Assembly (NCBI RefSeq): GCF_008056315.1
Contig: NZ_VRKQ01000008.1
Coordinates: 1,568,957 to 1,632,956 of the forward strand
Source of the DNA: Seonamhaeicola maritimus
Lineage (GTDB): Bacteria; Bacteroidota; Bacteroidia; Flavobacteriales; Flavobacteriaceae
Direction of reading: 5' to 3'
DNA: 64,000 nucleotides
Position numbers and translations under genes: made by a program. A model generated the notes under the pieces. The model worked only from the letters and a program-made list of their open reading frames with translations. It searched no databases and was not told where the DNA came from. Each line of letters opens with the position of its first letter. Positions within the stretch are counted from its first letter, which is position 1. Shown here piece by piece: positions 17,703 through 27,220 of the stretch.

Positions 17703-18017
17703 ATGCAAAGACTAGCATTTAAAATGAAATTAAATGAAGGGGAAAAGGCTGCGTATAAAGAACGTCATAACCAATTATGGCCTGAATTGAGACAATTGCT
17801 TAAAGATAATGGGGTGAGTGAATACTCTATTTTTTTAGATGAAGAAACCAGCACATTATTTGCGTTTCAAAAGGTATCAGGTCAAGGTGGTTCTCAAGAT
17901 TTAGCCAATAATGAAATTGTAAAAAAATGGTGGGATTTTATGGCAGATATTATGGAAACTAATCCAGACAATTCACCAGTTTCAATTCCTTTAGAAGAAG
18001 TGTTTTACATGCCTTAG
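17703..18017 (+). CDS. rhaM: L-rhamnose mutarotase
   Basis: A 104-residue protein, the normal RhaM length. It has the family pattern: QRLAFKMKLNEGEKAAYKERHNQLWPEL near the N-terminus (conserved His and Trp), YSIFLDEETSTLFAF in the middle, and KWWDFMADIMETNPDNSP near the C-terminus. RhaM interconverts the alpha and beta anomers of L-rhamnose so that the isomerase receives its preferred form. There is no signal peptide, so it is cytoplasmic. It sits far from the rha operon (58766 onward), embedded among polysaccharide enzymes, which supports rhamnose as a main product of the locus. No regulon repeat is seen directly upstream; it may be read through from 16739. Confidence 0.93.
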   Translation: MQRLAFKMKLNEGEKAAYKERHNQLWPELRQLLKDNGVSEYSIFLDEETSTLFAFQKVSGQGGSQDLANNEIVKKWWDFMADIMETNPDNSPVSIPLEEVFYMP

Positions 18018-18042
18018 AATTAGTGGGGGATTTCCTGTTTTT

Positions 18043-18090
18043 CAGCAGTACGGTGCAGGATGCATTATGCGTGTTTCAATAGTAATTTTA
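18043..18090 (+). promoter_or_regulatory. Regulon promoter of the PL24-like operon
   Basis: Cores GCAGT at 18045 and GCAGG at 18055 (CAGCAGTACGGTGCAGGATG) are 10 bp apart. The -7 box TAATTTTA at 18083-18090 is 28 bp from the proximal core. The start codon is at 18140. Confidence 0.83.
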
Positions 18091-18139
18091 TCCCGCTGAT
18101 CTTTTTAAAAGGATAGAACAAAGAAAATTAAAAAGGAAT

Positions 18140-20332
18140 ATGAAAAAGAAATACATCACAGTGAATTTAATTCTCAGAAACCTGTTTCTAATGATTGTTT
18201 TGTGTTACTCTAATTTAATGAGTGCTCAAGTAGTTTTGGAAAATGAAGTTAAAATCACTGATTTAGGCTTGCATTTTGATGGAAGCAAGGTTGGTAGCAC
18301 AGCTTCAAATACCGGTGATAGCGCTCCTTACGACTATTTTTTTGGCAGAAATATATCTGCACATGGCGATTGTATTAAAACTTATGGGAATTTTGTTTTT
18401 ATGACATGGTATCGTGGGGGTAAGGCAGACCGTCATGTTATGTTAACACGTTACAATACGCTTACAGGTACAATGGCAACTATTGAGTTTCCGCATAGGC
18501 ACACAGGGTATCAAAATCAATACTGGATTGGAGAATCTCATAATACCATAGCGATAGGTGTAAGTCCTTTAGATGGAACAATTCATTTGCTTTATGACAT
18601 GCATGCTTACAGTGCTTCAAGACCTTCCAATGGAAGTCTAGCTAATGACTATTTTAGATATTCATATTCAGTGAAAGATGCAGCTTCGTTACCAGATGCT
18701 GATTTTACTTTAGACAAATTCGTTCAAAATGGTACTGGAGGTTATAAACATTTAAGAATGCCAGGTACTGCTGCTCAATCAGAATTTGTATCATTAACCT
18801 ATCCAAGGTTTTTTCAAAATGATGGTGGGGAACTTTTTATGCTCATGCGTGAAGGTGGAAATAATAATGGTATGTATAAGTTTATAAGATACGATACCAA
18901 TACAGGAGATTGGGGTAACTTCACAGATTTTAATAGGTTAAATGCAAGAAGCCAACCAGGAATTGATTATAATTGGGGACTTTACGGTGATATGAAATAT
19001 GTAAATGGGAAGTTTCGTATTGGTTTTCAACGCAGGTCTCAAAACAATGATGATAAATATCTTTATCAAAATGGCGTGTACTACGCCTATTCAGATGATC
19101 AAACGGCCGCTACAGGTTGGAAGAATTACAAAGAAGAACCTTTTAGTCTTCCATTATGGGATGCGGATTTTATAAAGGTTATGGAACCTGGCGATTATGT
19201 GCAAACTACCCAGAAAGATAAAGTTTATATTGTTGGAGGATTTGATTGGACAGTTACTGAGAATGAAGATGTACACATCATAAGTCAAGTAAAAGATAAT
19301 GAGTATAACGTTACTAAGAATTTACACACCTATAAACCAGCTGGTTCAACAGAATTTATTACGTCAGAAGATTTTGCAGGTGGGGCAGCACTATATACTT
19401 CAGGAAACAGTATATTTCTAATTGGGCTAACGAGTAGCAAGCGTATTTTTATAGAAAAGGCAGAAGGAGGAACCAATAACTTTACAAGGGTTTATGAAGC
19501 AACAAGTGGTAAAACTTTTGATCATGGTGTAGTGCATATAGAGAATGGTAAAGTTTACTATTATTTAATGGAGAAAAAAACAGGAAATGCACAGCCTCTT
19601 TATTTACAAATTATTGATTTAGATATTGTGCCGGTAGACCCTAAAGGGCCTAATAATTTTACAATTCAGGCTAAGGGAGAAACTTGTGAAGACATGAATA
19701 ATGGTAAACTTATTATTAATGGTGCTGCTACCCATAATTATCTAGCAACTATTAATGGAGTTAATTATGATTTTAACAAAAACAAAACCATTGAAGGTTT
19801 AAGTCCTGGAACATATGATTTGTGTATTGACGTAGTTGGAGAAAATTTTAGTCATTGTTATGAAATAACCATAGAAGAAGCATTAACCTTAACAGGAAAA
19901 ATTAGTGTGAGTAAGCAATCTGCACAAGTCTCTGTGGATTCTGGAGAAGCACCATATACGGTTGTTAAAAACGGACAAAAACTATTTGAAACCTATCAGT
20001 CAAACTTTTCTATTGCTGTGAATCACGGCGATAATATTCAGATTAGTAGTAAAGAAGCTTGCCAGGGTGAAATGTTAAAAACTATCAATTTACTTGAGAA
20101 TGTCAAAGCGTATCCTAATCCTACAAGCGGTTTATTTGAATTATATATACCTAATAGCATTGAAACAATACATTTAGAAGTCTATAATATTCATTCTCAA
20201 TTAATAGTTGATAAAACGTTCTCAGTACAAGCCGGAAAAGTGCAATTGAATTTAGAGGACAAACCAAAAGGTGTCTATTTTGTGAAAGTGAATTCAAAGA
20301 AACCAGTATTTGTAAAAGTAATAAAGAAATAG
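18140..20332 (+). CDS. PL24-like ulvan lyase, BNR-type beta-propeller with T9SS sorting domain
   Basis: A 730-residue secreted protein (signal ends LMSAQ). Residues about 25-500 form a BNR_4-type beta-propeller. The segment ISAHGDCIKTYGNFVFMTWY, the His-rich PHRHTGYQNQYW (His119, His121) and GESHN (His134) match the pattern I associate with PL24 ulvan lyases. These cleave the rhamnose-3-sulfate to glucuronate bond by beta-elimination. Residues about 510-650 are Ig/SprB-like linkers, and about 655-730 are a T9SS type A domain (AYPNPTSGLFELYI) for secretion. It heads an operon with the FN3 lipoprotein, one nucleotide downstream, and it has the regulon promoter. The family number is recalled, not computed; a related propeller lyase family is the main alternative. 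Confidence 0.8.
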   Translation: MKKKYITVNLILRNLFLMIVLCYSNLMSAQVVLENEVKITDLGLHFDGSKVGSTASNTGDSAPYDYFFGRNISAHGDCIKTYGNFVFMTWYRGGKADRHVMLTRYNTLTGTMATIEFPHRHTGYQNQYWIGESHNTIAIGVSPLDGTIHLLYDMHAYSASRPSNGSLANDYFRYSYSVKDAASLPDADFTLDKFVQNGTGGYKHLRMPGTAAQSEFVSLTYPRFFQNDGGELFMLMREGGNNNGMYKFIRYDTNTGDWGNFTDFNRLNARSQPGIDYNWGLYGDMKYVNGKFRIGFQRRSQNNDDKYLYQNGVYYAYSDDQTAATGWKNYKEEPFSLPLWDADFIKVMEPGDYVQTTQKDKVYIVGGFDWTVTENEDVHIISQVKDNEYNVTKNLHTYKPAGSTEFITSEDFAGGAALYTSGNSIFLIGLTSSKRIFIEKAEGGTNNFTRVYEATSGKTFDHGVVHIENGKVYYYLMEKKTGNAQPLYLQIIDLDIVPVDPKGPNNFTIQAKGETCEDMNNGKLIINGAATHNYLATINGVNYDFNKNKTIEGLSPGTYDLCIDVVGENFSHCYEITIEEALTLTGKISVSKQSAQVSVDSGEAPYTVVKNGQKLFETYQSNFSIAVNHGDNIQISSKEACQGEMLKTINLLENVKAYPNPTSGLFELYIPNSIETIHLEVYNIHSQLIVDKTFSVQAGKVQLNLEDKPKGVYFVKVNSKKPVFVKVIKK

Positions 20333-20333
20333 C

Positions 20334-21029
20334 ATGAAAAAATCATATTTATATATAACACTATTTTTTGGACTGATTTTATCTTGTGGCGGAAGTGATA
20401 AAGACGAAATTATAGAGCCTGAAAATACGGCACCTACTGTACCGAGTATAGTATATCCATTAAACAATACACTTTGCGTTAATAATGAGGTAAAATTTGA
20501 ATGGAATTCCTCTATAGATGCAGAAGGGAATAGAATAACTTATAAGATTGAGGTGTCTGAGAATAGTTCGTTCTCTCCATTGGCATATAGTGAAACGAGT
20601 TTTATTGATTCTAAAACCATAAGTTTAACCAAGGGTAAGGCTTATTATTGGCGTATAAAGGCAGTAGATAGTCAATATGCAGAAAGTGGCTATTCTTCCG
20701 TAAGTCATTTTTTAACAGAAGGAGAGGGTATTAGTAATCACATACCATTTGCTCCAAGTTTATTAGCACCTGCTTTAGATTCTGAAATAGCCGGAACAAG
20801 TACGACCTTAAGTTGGTCAGCATCAGACGTTGATAATGATCCTTTAACATTTGATGTGTATTTAGATACTAGTGCACAACCTACAACTAAAGTATCTGAG
20901 AACCAATCAGGAACTACTTTTGATGTTACAGGCTTAAGTCCCGCATCAACTTATTATTTTAAAGTAGTAGTTAAAGACGATAAAGGAGGAACAAGTATTG
21001 GGCAAGTTTGGAGTTTTGCTACAAAGTAG
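20334..21029 (+). CDS. Lipoprotein with two fibronectin type III domains, likely surface glycan-binding
   Basis: A 231-residue lipoprotein with lipobox LSC (Cys18) and mature start GGSDKDE, an acidic run typical of surface export. Two FN3-like repeats follow, about 35-130 (APTVPSIVYPLNNTLCVNNEVKFEW ending YYWRIKAVD) and about 135-231 (FAPSLLAPALDSEI ending YYFKVVVKDDKGG). There is no catalytic motif. The start codon is one base after the stop of the PL24-like gene, so the two are translationally coupled. By position it could hold the polymer for the lyase at the cell surface; that is inference. Confidence 0.8.
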   Translation: MKKSYLYITLFFGLILSCGGSDKDEIIEPENTAPTVPSIVYPLNNTLCVNNEVKFEWNSSIDAEGNRITYKIEVSENSSFSPLAYSETSFIDSKTISLTKGKAYYWRIKAVDSQYAESGYSSVSHFLTEGEGISNHIPFAPSLLAPALDSEIAGTSTTLSWSASDVDNDPLTFDVYLDTSAQPTTKVSENQSGTTFDVTGLSPASTYYFKVVVKDDKGGTSIGQVWSFATK

Positions 21030-21094
21030 ATATCTCTTAGGATTAATAAGTGGATATATTATATAAGTATTTTATAGTAAAATACATCTTTTAA

Positions 21095-21110
21095 AAGACA
21101 GAGCAGGATA
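21095..21110 (+). promoter_or_regulatory. Single degenerate regulon repeat upstream of broken lipoprotein gene
   Basis: AGAGCAGGATAG has its GCAGG core at 21103. No second repeat in 10-bp phase and no -7 box 28 bp downstream are present, unlike the other sites. Probably a decayed promoter matching the decayed gene after it. Confidence 0.4.
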
Positions 21111-21160
21111 GTTTTTTTCCATAAAAAAGCCATCTTGCTTATCTATTTTAAATAGGGTAT

Positions 21161-21370
21161 ATGAAAAAACACATAGTTTATTTTTTTAGTTGTTTTGTTC
21201 TGTTTAACTTTTCAGGAGACGACAGTAATAATGATGTGTTAGAAGAAAAGCAGTAACCGGAAGAACAAGGAAATATAGATACCTTATATCATTTGAGTTG
21301 GGGTGTATATTCAAATAGTAAAATGATAAAGAACTTAAGTAACACGGTCACAAATATTACTAGGGAATAG
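21161..21370 (+). pseudogene. Broken small lipoprotein-like gene
   Basis: An ATG at 21161 opens a 31-codon reading frame (KKHIVYFFSCFVLFNFSGDD) closed by TAA at 21254-21256. The same frame then continues for 37 codons (PEEQGNIDTLYHLSWG...) to TAG at 21368. The start looks like a Bacteroidota lipoprotein leader, but the usual Cys before GDD is Phe-Ser, and the acidic DDSNND run is retained. It is most simply a lipoprotein gene lost by stop and truncation. It fills most of the 392-bp gap before GH78; nothing else is seen there. The low sequence content leaves room for chance. Confidence 0.45.
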
Positions 21371-21420
21371 GAATTAAATTTATAATCTAAATCAGTAGTA
21401 GATTACGTTTTCGATAACCA

Positions 21421-24207
21421 ATGAAGATTCGATATTTATTTTTAACAATTAGTTTTTTTACACTTACATTTTTAAGTTCATGTAATACATCTCAAACACT
21501 TAAACCTAAGGCTCTTACAATATCCGAAGGTTTTAAAAATCCTTTAGGGTTTTATAATTCAAAACCAACTTTTTCTTGGAAACTACCTGTTTCAGTAAAA
21601 ACTAAATGGCAATCTGCTTACCAAGTAATTGTAGCATCTTCAATAGAATTGTTACCAAACAATCCTGATTTATGGGATTCTAAAAAACAATTAAACTCAC
21701 AATCAACTTTTGTAAATTATCAAGGTGAAGCATTAAAGTCACGTCAAAAAGTATTTTGGCAAGTGCGCTTTTGGAATCAAGATGATACTATTTCTGAGTG
21801 GAGCGATATAAACACTTTTGAATTAGGCTTACTTAATAATTCCGATTGGAAGTCTAAATGGACAGGTATAGATACGGCAAAAGATAGCATTAAAGGTGTT
21901 CGTGAATTTTTAATGCACAAACCACAATATTTAAGAAAAGGATTCGAGTTGTCTTCGGATGTGGCTTCGGCAAGGTTGTACATTACCGCTAAAGGGGTTT
22001 TTGATGTACATTTAAATGGAAAAGATATAAGTGACGATGTGATGCCTCCGGGGTGGACACCCTATAATCATCGTATAGAAACAATTACTTACGATGTTAC
22101 AAAATTTTTAGAAACAGGTAAAAATGTAATAGCAGTAGAATTAGCTTCAGGTTGGCATTCCGGAAGAATTAGTAGAGGTAGAGCACTTTACGAAAATTTT
22201 GCTTCACCTAAATTATTATGTCAGCTAGAAATAACGATGAAGGACGGTACTCAAAAAACCATTGTATCAGATAAAAGTTGGAAAGGAACAACAAATGGTC
22301 CGATTAGATTAGCAAGTATCTATGATGGCGAAGTTTATGATGCGAATTTCAAAATGCCTAATTGGGATAATTCTCAATTTAATGATACATCTTGGGATGC
22401 TGTTGAAGTAGAAGAGATAGATGATGAAGTAAAGTTAGAGCCAAAACGTCATAGCAGCGTAAAGAATAAAACAGTTATTAATGATACAGAAATAGTTTCA
22501 GAAGAAGATAATTTAGTTGTTTTCAATTTAAAACAAAATATGGTAGGTGTACCAAAAATTAAAGTTCCCATGAAAAAAGGCGATACTTTAAAAATTAGAT
22601 TTTCTGAGATGTTGTTATCAGATAATAGATTTTACACCAAAAATTATCGTTCAGCACATTCTACAGATTATTATATAGCCTCTAAAGATGGATTAATAGA
22701 GTACTTGCCAAAATTCACATTTCACGGGTTTCAGTTCGTAGAATTAAGCGGATTTGATAAACAGGCTAAACCTCATTCAAGTTGGGTACAGGGAATAGTA
22801 CAACATTCCAATTTTGAATCTTATGGAACATTCACTTCATCTCATGATAAATTGAATCAACTTCAAAGTAATATTACTTGGGGGTTGCGTGATAACTTTT
22901 TTGATATTCCTACTGATTGTCCGCAACGTGATGAACGTTTGGGATGGACAGGAGATGCACAAGTCATTGCACCAACAGCTTTATTTAATTATGATACCCA
23001 TGCCTTTTGGACTGCTTGGTTACAGAGTCTTAGAGAAAATCAGTCTGAACACAAAAATGGTTTGGTACCTTTTATAGTGCCAGATGTACTGCAAAACAAA
23101 AACGGAGGTTCTGGTTGGGGTGATGCCTGTGTTATTATTCCTTGGGATATTTATAATATAACAGGTGATATAACAGTACTTGAAGAGAGTTATGAATCAG
23201 CAAGAAAATGGGTTGGGTACTATCAATCTAAAGTTAAAAAGAAAGCTTATATACCAATAATGCATTCTTTTGGAGATTGGTTACAACCTTACCCTTCTAA
23301 AAGCTTGAAAAGAGGAAATAGAGGTGATACACCAAAGGAATTAATTAATACCGCTTTTTTTGCACATTCGGCACATTTAATATCCAAAATTGCTGGTGTT
23401 TTAGGTAAAACAGATGATGAAAAAAAATATAAAGATCTGTATAAAGACATAGCCAATGCTTTTGAAAATGAATTCTTTGATGAAAACGCTAGGTTTAAGC
23501 AGGAAAGACAAACACAAACAAGTTATTTGTTAGGAATATATTTCGATTTATTTAAAGCTGAAACCAAACTAAAAGCACAGATCCACTTGCTTGAAGAAAT
23601 TAAGAATGCCGATTATCATTTAGGTACAGGCTTTTTAGGCACACCAATTTTACCAAAGGTTTTAGATGATATGGGTGAAATTGATTTGATGTATAAAATA
23701 CTTTTTAAAGAAACCTACCCCTCATGGTTCTATTCCATTAATCAAGGAGCCACTACCATGTGGGAACGTTGGAACAGTTACAGTAAAGCCGAGGGATATA
23801 ACCCACAAAGTATGAACAGTCTTAATCATTATGCATACGGAGCTATCGGACAATGGATGTACGAGCGTATAGCTGGATTAGCATCTTTAGAACCGGGATA
23901 CAAGAAAATAAGAATTGCACCAATACCAAACACAAGTTTTTTAAATGCTGCAGCTGCAACAGTAAATACCACTTTTGGTGAAGCATCGTCTTCATGGAAG
24001 GTAGAAAACAATATGTTTTATCTTGATGTGGTAATTCCACCAAATACCACAGCAGAAATTAGTTTACCTACTAGTGATGTTTCAGATTTAATGTTAAACG
24101 GGCAGGTATTTAAAGAAGATTCAGACTTAAAAATGATAGGTTCAAACAAAATTTTGGCTAAGGCCGGTACATATAAATTTCAAACAAAATTTCAGATAAA
24201 TGATTAA
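21421..24207 (+). CDS. GH78 alpha-L-rhamnosidase, lipoprotein (first of tandem pair)
   Basis: A 928-residue lipoprotein (lipobox LSSC, Cys21). Domain order: Ig-like N domain (about 35-140, PTFSWKLPV and QKVFWQVRFWN), Bac_rhamnosid N-terminal beta-sandwich (about 165-330), concanavalin-like domain (about 340-440), (alpha/alpha)6 catalytic barrel (about 460-800) and a C-terminal sandwich. Active-site motifs: DCPQRDERLGWTGDAQ with the likely general acid Glu505, and TTMWERW with the likely base Glu782. GH78 inverts and releases terminal alpha-L-rhamnose. It overlaps the next GH78 gene by 8 bp (ATGATTAA type), so the two are co-translated. A lipid anchor suggests periplasmic or outer-membrane action on lyase products. 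Confidence 0.95.
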   Translation: MKIRYLFLTISFFTLTFLSSCNTSQTLKPKALTISEGFKNPLGFYNSKPTFSWKLPVSVKTKWQSAYQVIVASSIELLPNNPDLWDSKKQLNSQSTFVNYQGEALKSRQKVFWQVRFWNQDDTISEWSDINTFELGLLNNSDWKSKWTGIDTAKDSIKGVREFLMHKPQYLRKGFELSSDVASARLYITAKGVFDVHLNGKDISDDVMPPGWTPYNHRIETITYDVTKFLETGKNVIAVELASGWHSGRISRGRALYENFASPKLLCQLEITMKDGTQKTIVSDKSWKGTTNGPIRLASIYDGEVYDANFKMPNWDNSQFNDTSWDAVEVEEIDDEVKLEPKRHSSVKNKTVINDTEIVSEEDNLVVFNLKQNMVGVPKIKVPMKKGDTLKIRFSEMLLSDNRFYTKNYRSAHSTDYYIASKDGLIEYLPKFTFHGFQFVELSGFDKQAKPHSSWVQGIVQHSNFESYGTFTSSHDKLNQLQSNITWGLRDNFFDIPTDCPQRDERLGWTGDAQVIAPTALFNYDTHAFWTAWLQSLRENQSEHKNGLVPFIVPDVLQNKNGGSGWGDACVIIPWDIYNITGDITVLEESYESARKWVGYYQSKVKKKAYIPIMHSFGDWLQPYPSKSLKRGNRGDTPKELINTAFFAHSAHLISKIAGVLGKTDDEKKYKDLYKDIANAFENEFFDENARFKQERQTQTSYLLGIYFDLFKAETKLKAQIHLLEEIKNADYHLGTGFLGTPILPKVLDDMGEIDLMYKILFKETYPSWFYSINQGATTMWERWNSYSKAEGYNPQSMNSLNHYAYGAIGQWMYERIAGLASLEPGYKKIRIAPIPNTSFLNAAAATVNTTFGEASSSWKVENNMFYLDVVIPPNTTAEISLPTSDVSDLMLNGQVFKEDSDLKMIGSNKILAKAGTYKFQTKFQIND

Positions 24208-26977
24208 CAGATTCACTTTAAAAAATATGCTAAGACTATTTGTGTTAATGGTCGCTTTCAGTCAGATGTCCTGTTCAGAAAAAGAAACCTTAAATTCTGC
24301 AGAAAACCTAACAATTTCTGAAGGGTTTAAAAATCCATTAGGGTTTTATGATGCTAACCCTACTTTTTCATGGCAATTACCTGTATCTGAATTAAATAAA
24401 AGTCAATCGGCTTATCAAATTGTAGTGGCAAGTAGCCCTGATTTGTTACCTAATAATGCAGATTTATGGAATTCAGAAAAGCAAGAAACTAATCAATCTG
24501 TATGGATTAAATATGATGGTAAGCCTTTAGCATCTCGCCAAAAGGCATATTGGCAAATAAAATATTGGAACCAAGATGATGAAGTGTCCCAATGGAGTGA
24601 AGTCAATCATTTTGAATTAGGCTTATTAAAAAATAGCGATTGGAAAGCTAAATGGGTTGGCTTAGATACAGCTAAAGATAGTATAAGAGGACGAGGAAAA
24701 GTACTCATACATAAACCTCAATATTTAAGAAAAGGTTTTGAGCTATCTAATGATATAGCTTCTGCACGATTATATATTACATCAAAAGGCGTTTTTGATG
24801 TTTCCATAAATGGAGAAAATGTTTCAGATGATGCTATGTCACCAGGGTTTACAACGTATGATAAGCGCATAGAAACACTAACATATGATGTAACCAATTT
24901 AATAGAATCTGGACAAAACACCATTGGTGTTGAACTGGCTTCTGGTTGGTATTCAGGGCGTTTACTATGGGGAACAACCCCATGGGATAATACAATTTCA
25001 CCAAAAGTATTAGCTCAGTTGGAAATGACAATGAAGGATGGTACAAAAGAAGTGATTGTTTCCGATAAAGGTTGGAAGGGAATGACAAACGGTCCGCTAC
25101 AATTCGCGGAAATATATGATGGTGAAATTTATAACGCGAATAAGGAAATGCCTAATTGGACAACTAATAATTTTGATGATAAAGATTGGGCAAAAGTTGA
25201 AGAGGCAGAAATTGATAATCAGATTCAGCTTGAGCCTAAACGTCATAAAACCGTTCAGAATAAAATTGAATTAACACCTCAGGTCATAACAGAGAAAGAT
25301 GGTGCAGTAATTTTTGATTTAAAGCAAAATATGGTGGGTGTGCCTATGGTAAATGTACCCATGAAAAAAGGGGATACCCTTAAAATTAGATTTGCAGAAA
25401 TGCTGTCGCCAGATGGTACTTTTTATACTAAAAATTATAGAAGCGCACATTCTACAGATTATTATATAGCTGCTAAAGATGGAGACATTAGCTATATGCC
25501 TAAATTTACCTTTCACGGTTTTAGGTTTGTTGAATTAAGTGGGTTTGATACTTCAAAAGAACCTGTTAAAAATTGGGTAACTGGTATTGTACAATATTCA
25601 GATTTTGATGATAACGGTAGGTTTACATCTTCGCATGATAAATTAAACCAGCTACAAAGTAACATTGTTTGGGGCTTACGAGGTAATTTTTTAGATATCC
25701 CAACAGATTGCCCGCAACGTAATGAGCGTTTGGGGTGGACTGGTGATGCTCAAGTATTTGGTCCAACGTCTATGTTTAATGCAGATGTGTATAGTTTTTG
25801 GGCCAGTTGGTTACAAAGTGTACGTGAAGCACAACTTGAAAATGGTGCTATACCTTGGACGGTTCCAGATTCCCGAGGTAATAAAATAGCAAGCTCGGGA
25901 TGGGGCGATGTTTGTACCATTATTCCATGGAAAATTTATATGAGAACTGGCGATATTGGCTTTTTAGAAGACAATTTTGCTATGATGAAAGATTGGGTAG
26001 CTCATCACGAACTAAAATCAAAAAACTACATTTCTAATATGATGTCTTTTTCAGATTGGTTACAACCACATCCAGAAAATGGAGATACTAAAGGCGACAC
26101 ATCTCGTAATTTGATTGGAACTGCATTTTTTGCACATTCAGCTAAATTAACTGCACAAACGGCCCAAGTACTGGGGGAAAATGAAGAACAAGCTAAGTAT
26201 GAAGCTTTATACAAAACTGTGGCCAAGGCATTTGACGAGAAATATTTTGATGAAACTGGAAAAGTAAAAGGCGTTACCGAAACACAAACGTCTTATTTAT
26301 TGGCGTTGGCGTTCGATTTATTGCCAGAAAGTAAGCAAAAAAATGCGCAAGCTAATTTGTTAAGAAAGTTAAAAGATGCCGATAACCATTTGCGTACTGG
26401 CTTTTTAGGTACGCCCTTACTATCACAAGTTTTAGATGACATGGGTGAAATAGATTTAATATATAAACTGTTGTTTAATGAAACCTATCCGTCTTGGTTT
26501 TATTCTATTAACCAAGGGGCTACCACGATTTGGGAACGTTGGAATAGTTATAGCAAAAAGGAAGGCTTCAACCCTATGAACATGAATAGTTTAAATCATT
26601 ATGCCTATGGAGCTATTGGTGAATGGATGTATGAGCGTATTGGAGGTATTGCACCTTTAGAAGCAGGTTATAAGGTTATTAGGATAGCTCCAGAGCCGCG
26701 GGAACAACTAAAGTCAGCATCTGCAAGTTTAAACACACCTTACGGAAAAGTATCTAGCGCATGGGAAACGGAAAACGGAGCGTTTAAATTAAGCATTATT
26801 GTTCCTCCCAACACTTCGTCAAAAGTAGTATTTCCAGAAATAGTTGCAAATGAAATATTGTTGAATGGCGTTTCTTTAAAGGATAATCCAGATATAGAAT
26901 TATTGAATACCGAAGGAAACCATGTTGAAGTATTGACTCAACCCGGAACTTACAGCTTCATATCAAAAATTAAATAA
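24200..26977 (+). CDS. GH78 alpha-L-rhamnosidase, lipoprotein (second of tandem pair)
   Basis: A 925-residue lipoprotein (lipobox MSC, Cys25), collinear with the upstream GH78 over its full length and sharing long identical blocks such as LTISEGFKNPLGFY and TKNYRSAHSTDYYIA. The likely general acid is Glu509 in CPQRNERLGWTGD and the base Glu779 in TTIWERW. The pair arose by tandem duplication and has diverged clearly, including DER to NER beside the acid and different C-termini, so the two may act on different rhamnosyl linkages or sulfation states. This is the last gene of the 18140 unit; 243 bp then precede the next promoter and GH2 gene. Confidence 0.95.
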   Translation: MINRFTLKNMLRLFVLMVAFSQMSCSEKETLNSAENLTISEGFKNPLGFYDANPTFSWQLPVSELNKSQSAYQIVVASSPDLLPNNADLWNSEKQETNQSVWIKYDGKPLASRQKAYWQIKYWNQDDEVSQWSEVNHFELGLLKNSDWKAKWVGLDTAKDSIRGRGKVLIHKPQYLRKGFELSNDIASARLYITSKGVFDVSINGENVSDDAMSPGFTTYDKRIETLTYDVTNLIESGQNTIGVELASGWYSGRLLWGTTPWDNTISPKVLAQLEMTMKDGTKEVIVSDKGWKGMTNGPLQFAEIYDGEIYNANKEMPNWTTNNFDDKDWAKVEEAEIDNQIQLEPKRHKTVQNKIELTPQVITEKDGAVIFDLKQNMVGVPMVNVPMKKGDTLKIRFAEMLSPDGTFYTKNYRSAHSTDYYIAAKDGDISYMPKFTFHGFRFVELSGFDTSKEPVKNWVTGIVQYSDFDDNGRFTSSHDKLNQLQSNIVWGLRGNFLDIPTDCPQRNERLGWTGDAQVFGPTSMFNADVYSFWASWLQSVREAQLENGAIPWTVPDSRGNKIASSGWGDVCTIIPWKIYMRTGDIGFLEDNFAMMKDWVAHHELKSKNYISNMMSFSDWLQPHPENGDTKGDTSRNLIGTAFFAHSAKLTAQTAQVLGENEEQAKYEALYKTVAKAFDEKYFDETGKVKGVTETQTSYLLALAFDLLPESKQKNAQANLLRKLKDADNHLRTGFLGTPLLSQVLDDMGEIDLIYKLLFNETYPSWFYSINQGATTIWERWNSYSKKEGFNPMNMNSLNHYAYGAIGEWMYERIGGIAPLEAGYKVIRIAPEPREQLKSASASLNTPYGKVSSAWETENGAFKLSIIVPPNTSSKVVFPEIVANEILLNGVSLKDNPDIELLNTEGNHVEVLTQPGTYSFISKIK

Positions 26978-27142
26978 ATAAGGTCTAACGAAATATAATA
27001 GAATAATTCTATTTTTTAAAGCTAATTATTAACACAAATAAGTTGTAATAAGGAGGTTAAAATAGAATTGAATTATGCAGTTGCTAATCAATTAGATGTG
27101 AAGCTCCTAAAGCTTTATTTAAGTAATTATTATAAAGGAAAC

Positions 27143-27189
27143 TACAGGATACCACAGGATTATTTTAGGGATATTTAAATCTATGTTTG
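27143..27189 (+). promoter_or_regulatory. Regulon promoter of the GH2/transporter operon
   Basis: CTACAGGATACCACAGGATT has cores at 27144 and 27154 (10 bp), and the -7 box TATGTTTG at 27182-27189 is 28 bp from the proximal core. The CAGGATACCACAGGATTA segment also occurs, on the other strand, upstream of the FBPase gene. Confidence 0.87.
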
Positions 27190-27220
27190 TTTAATCATGT
27201 TTTAGACATTCTAATCTTAA

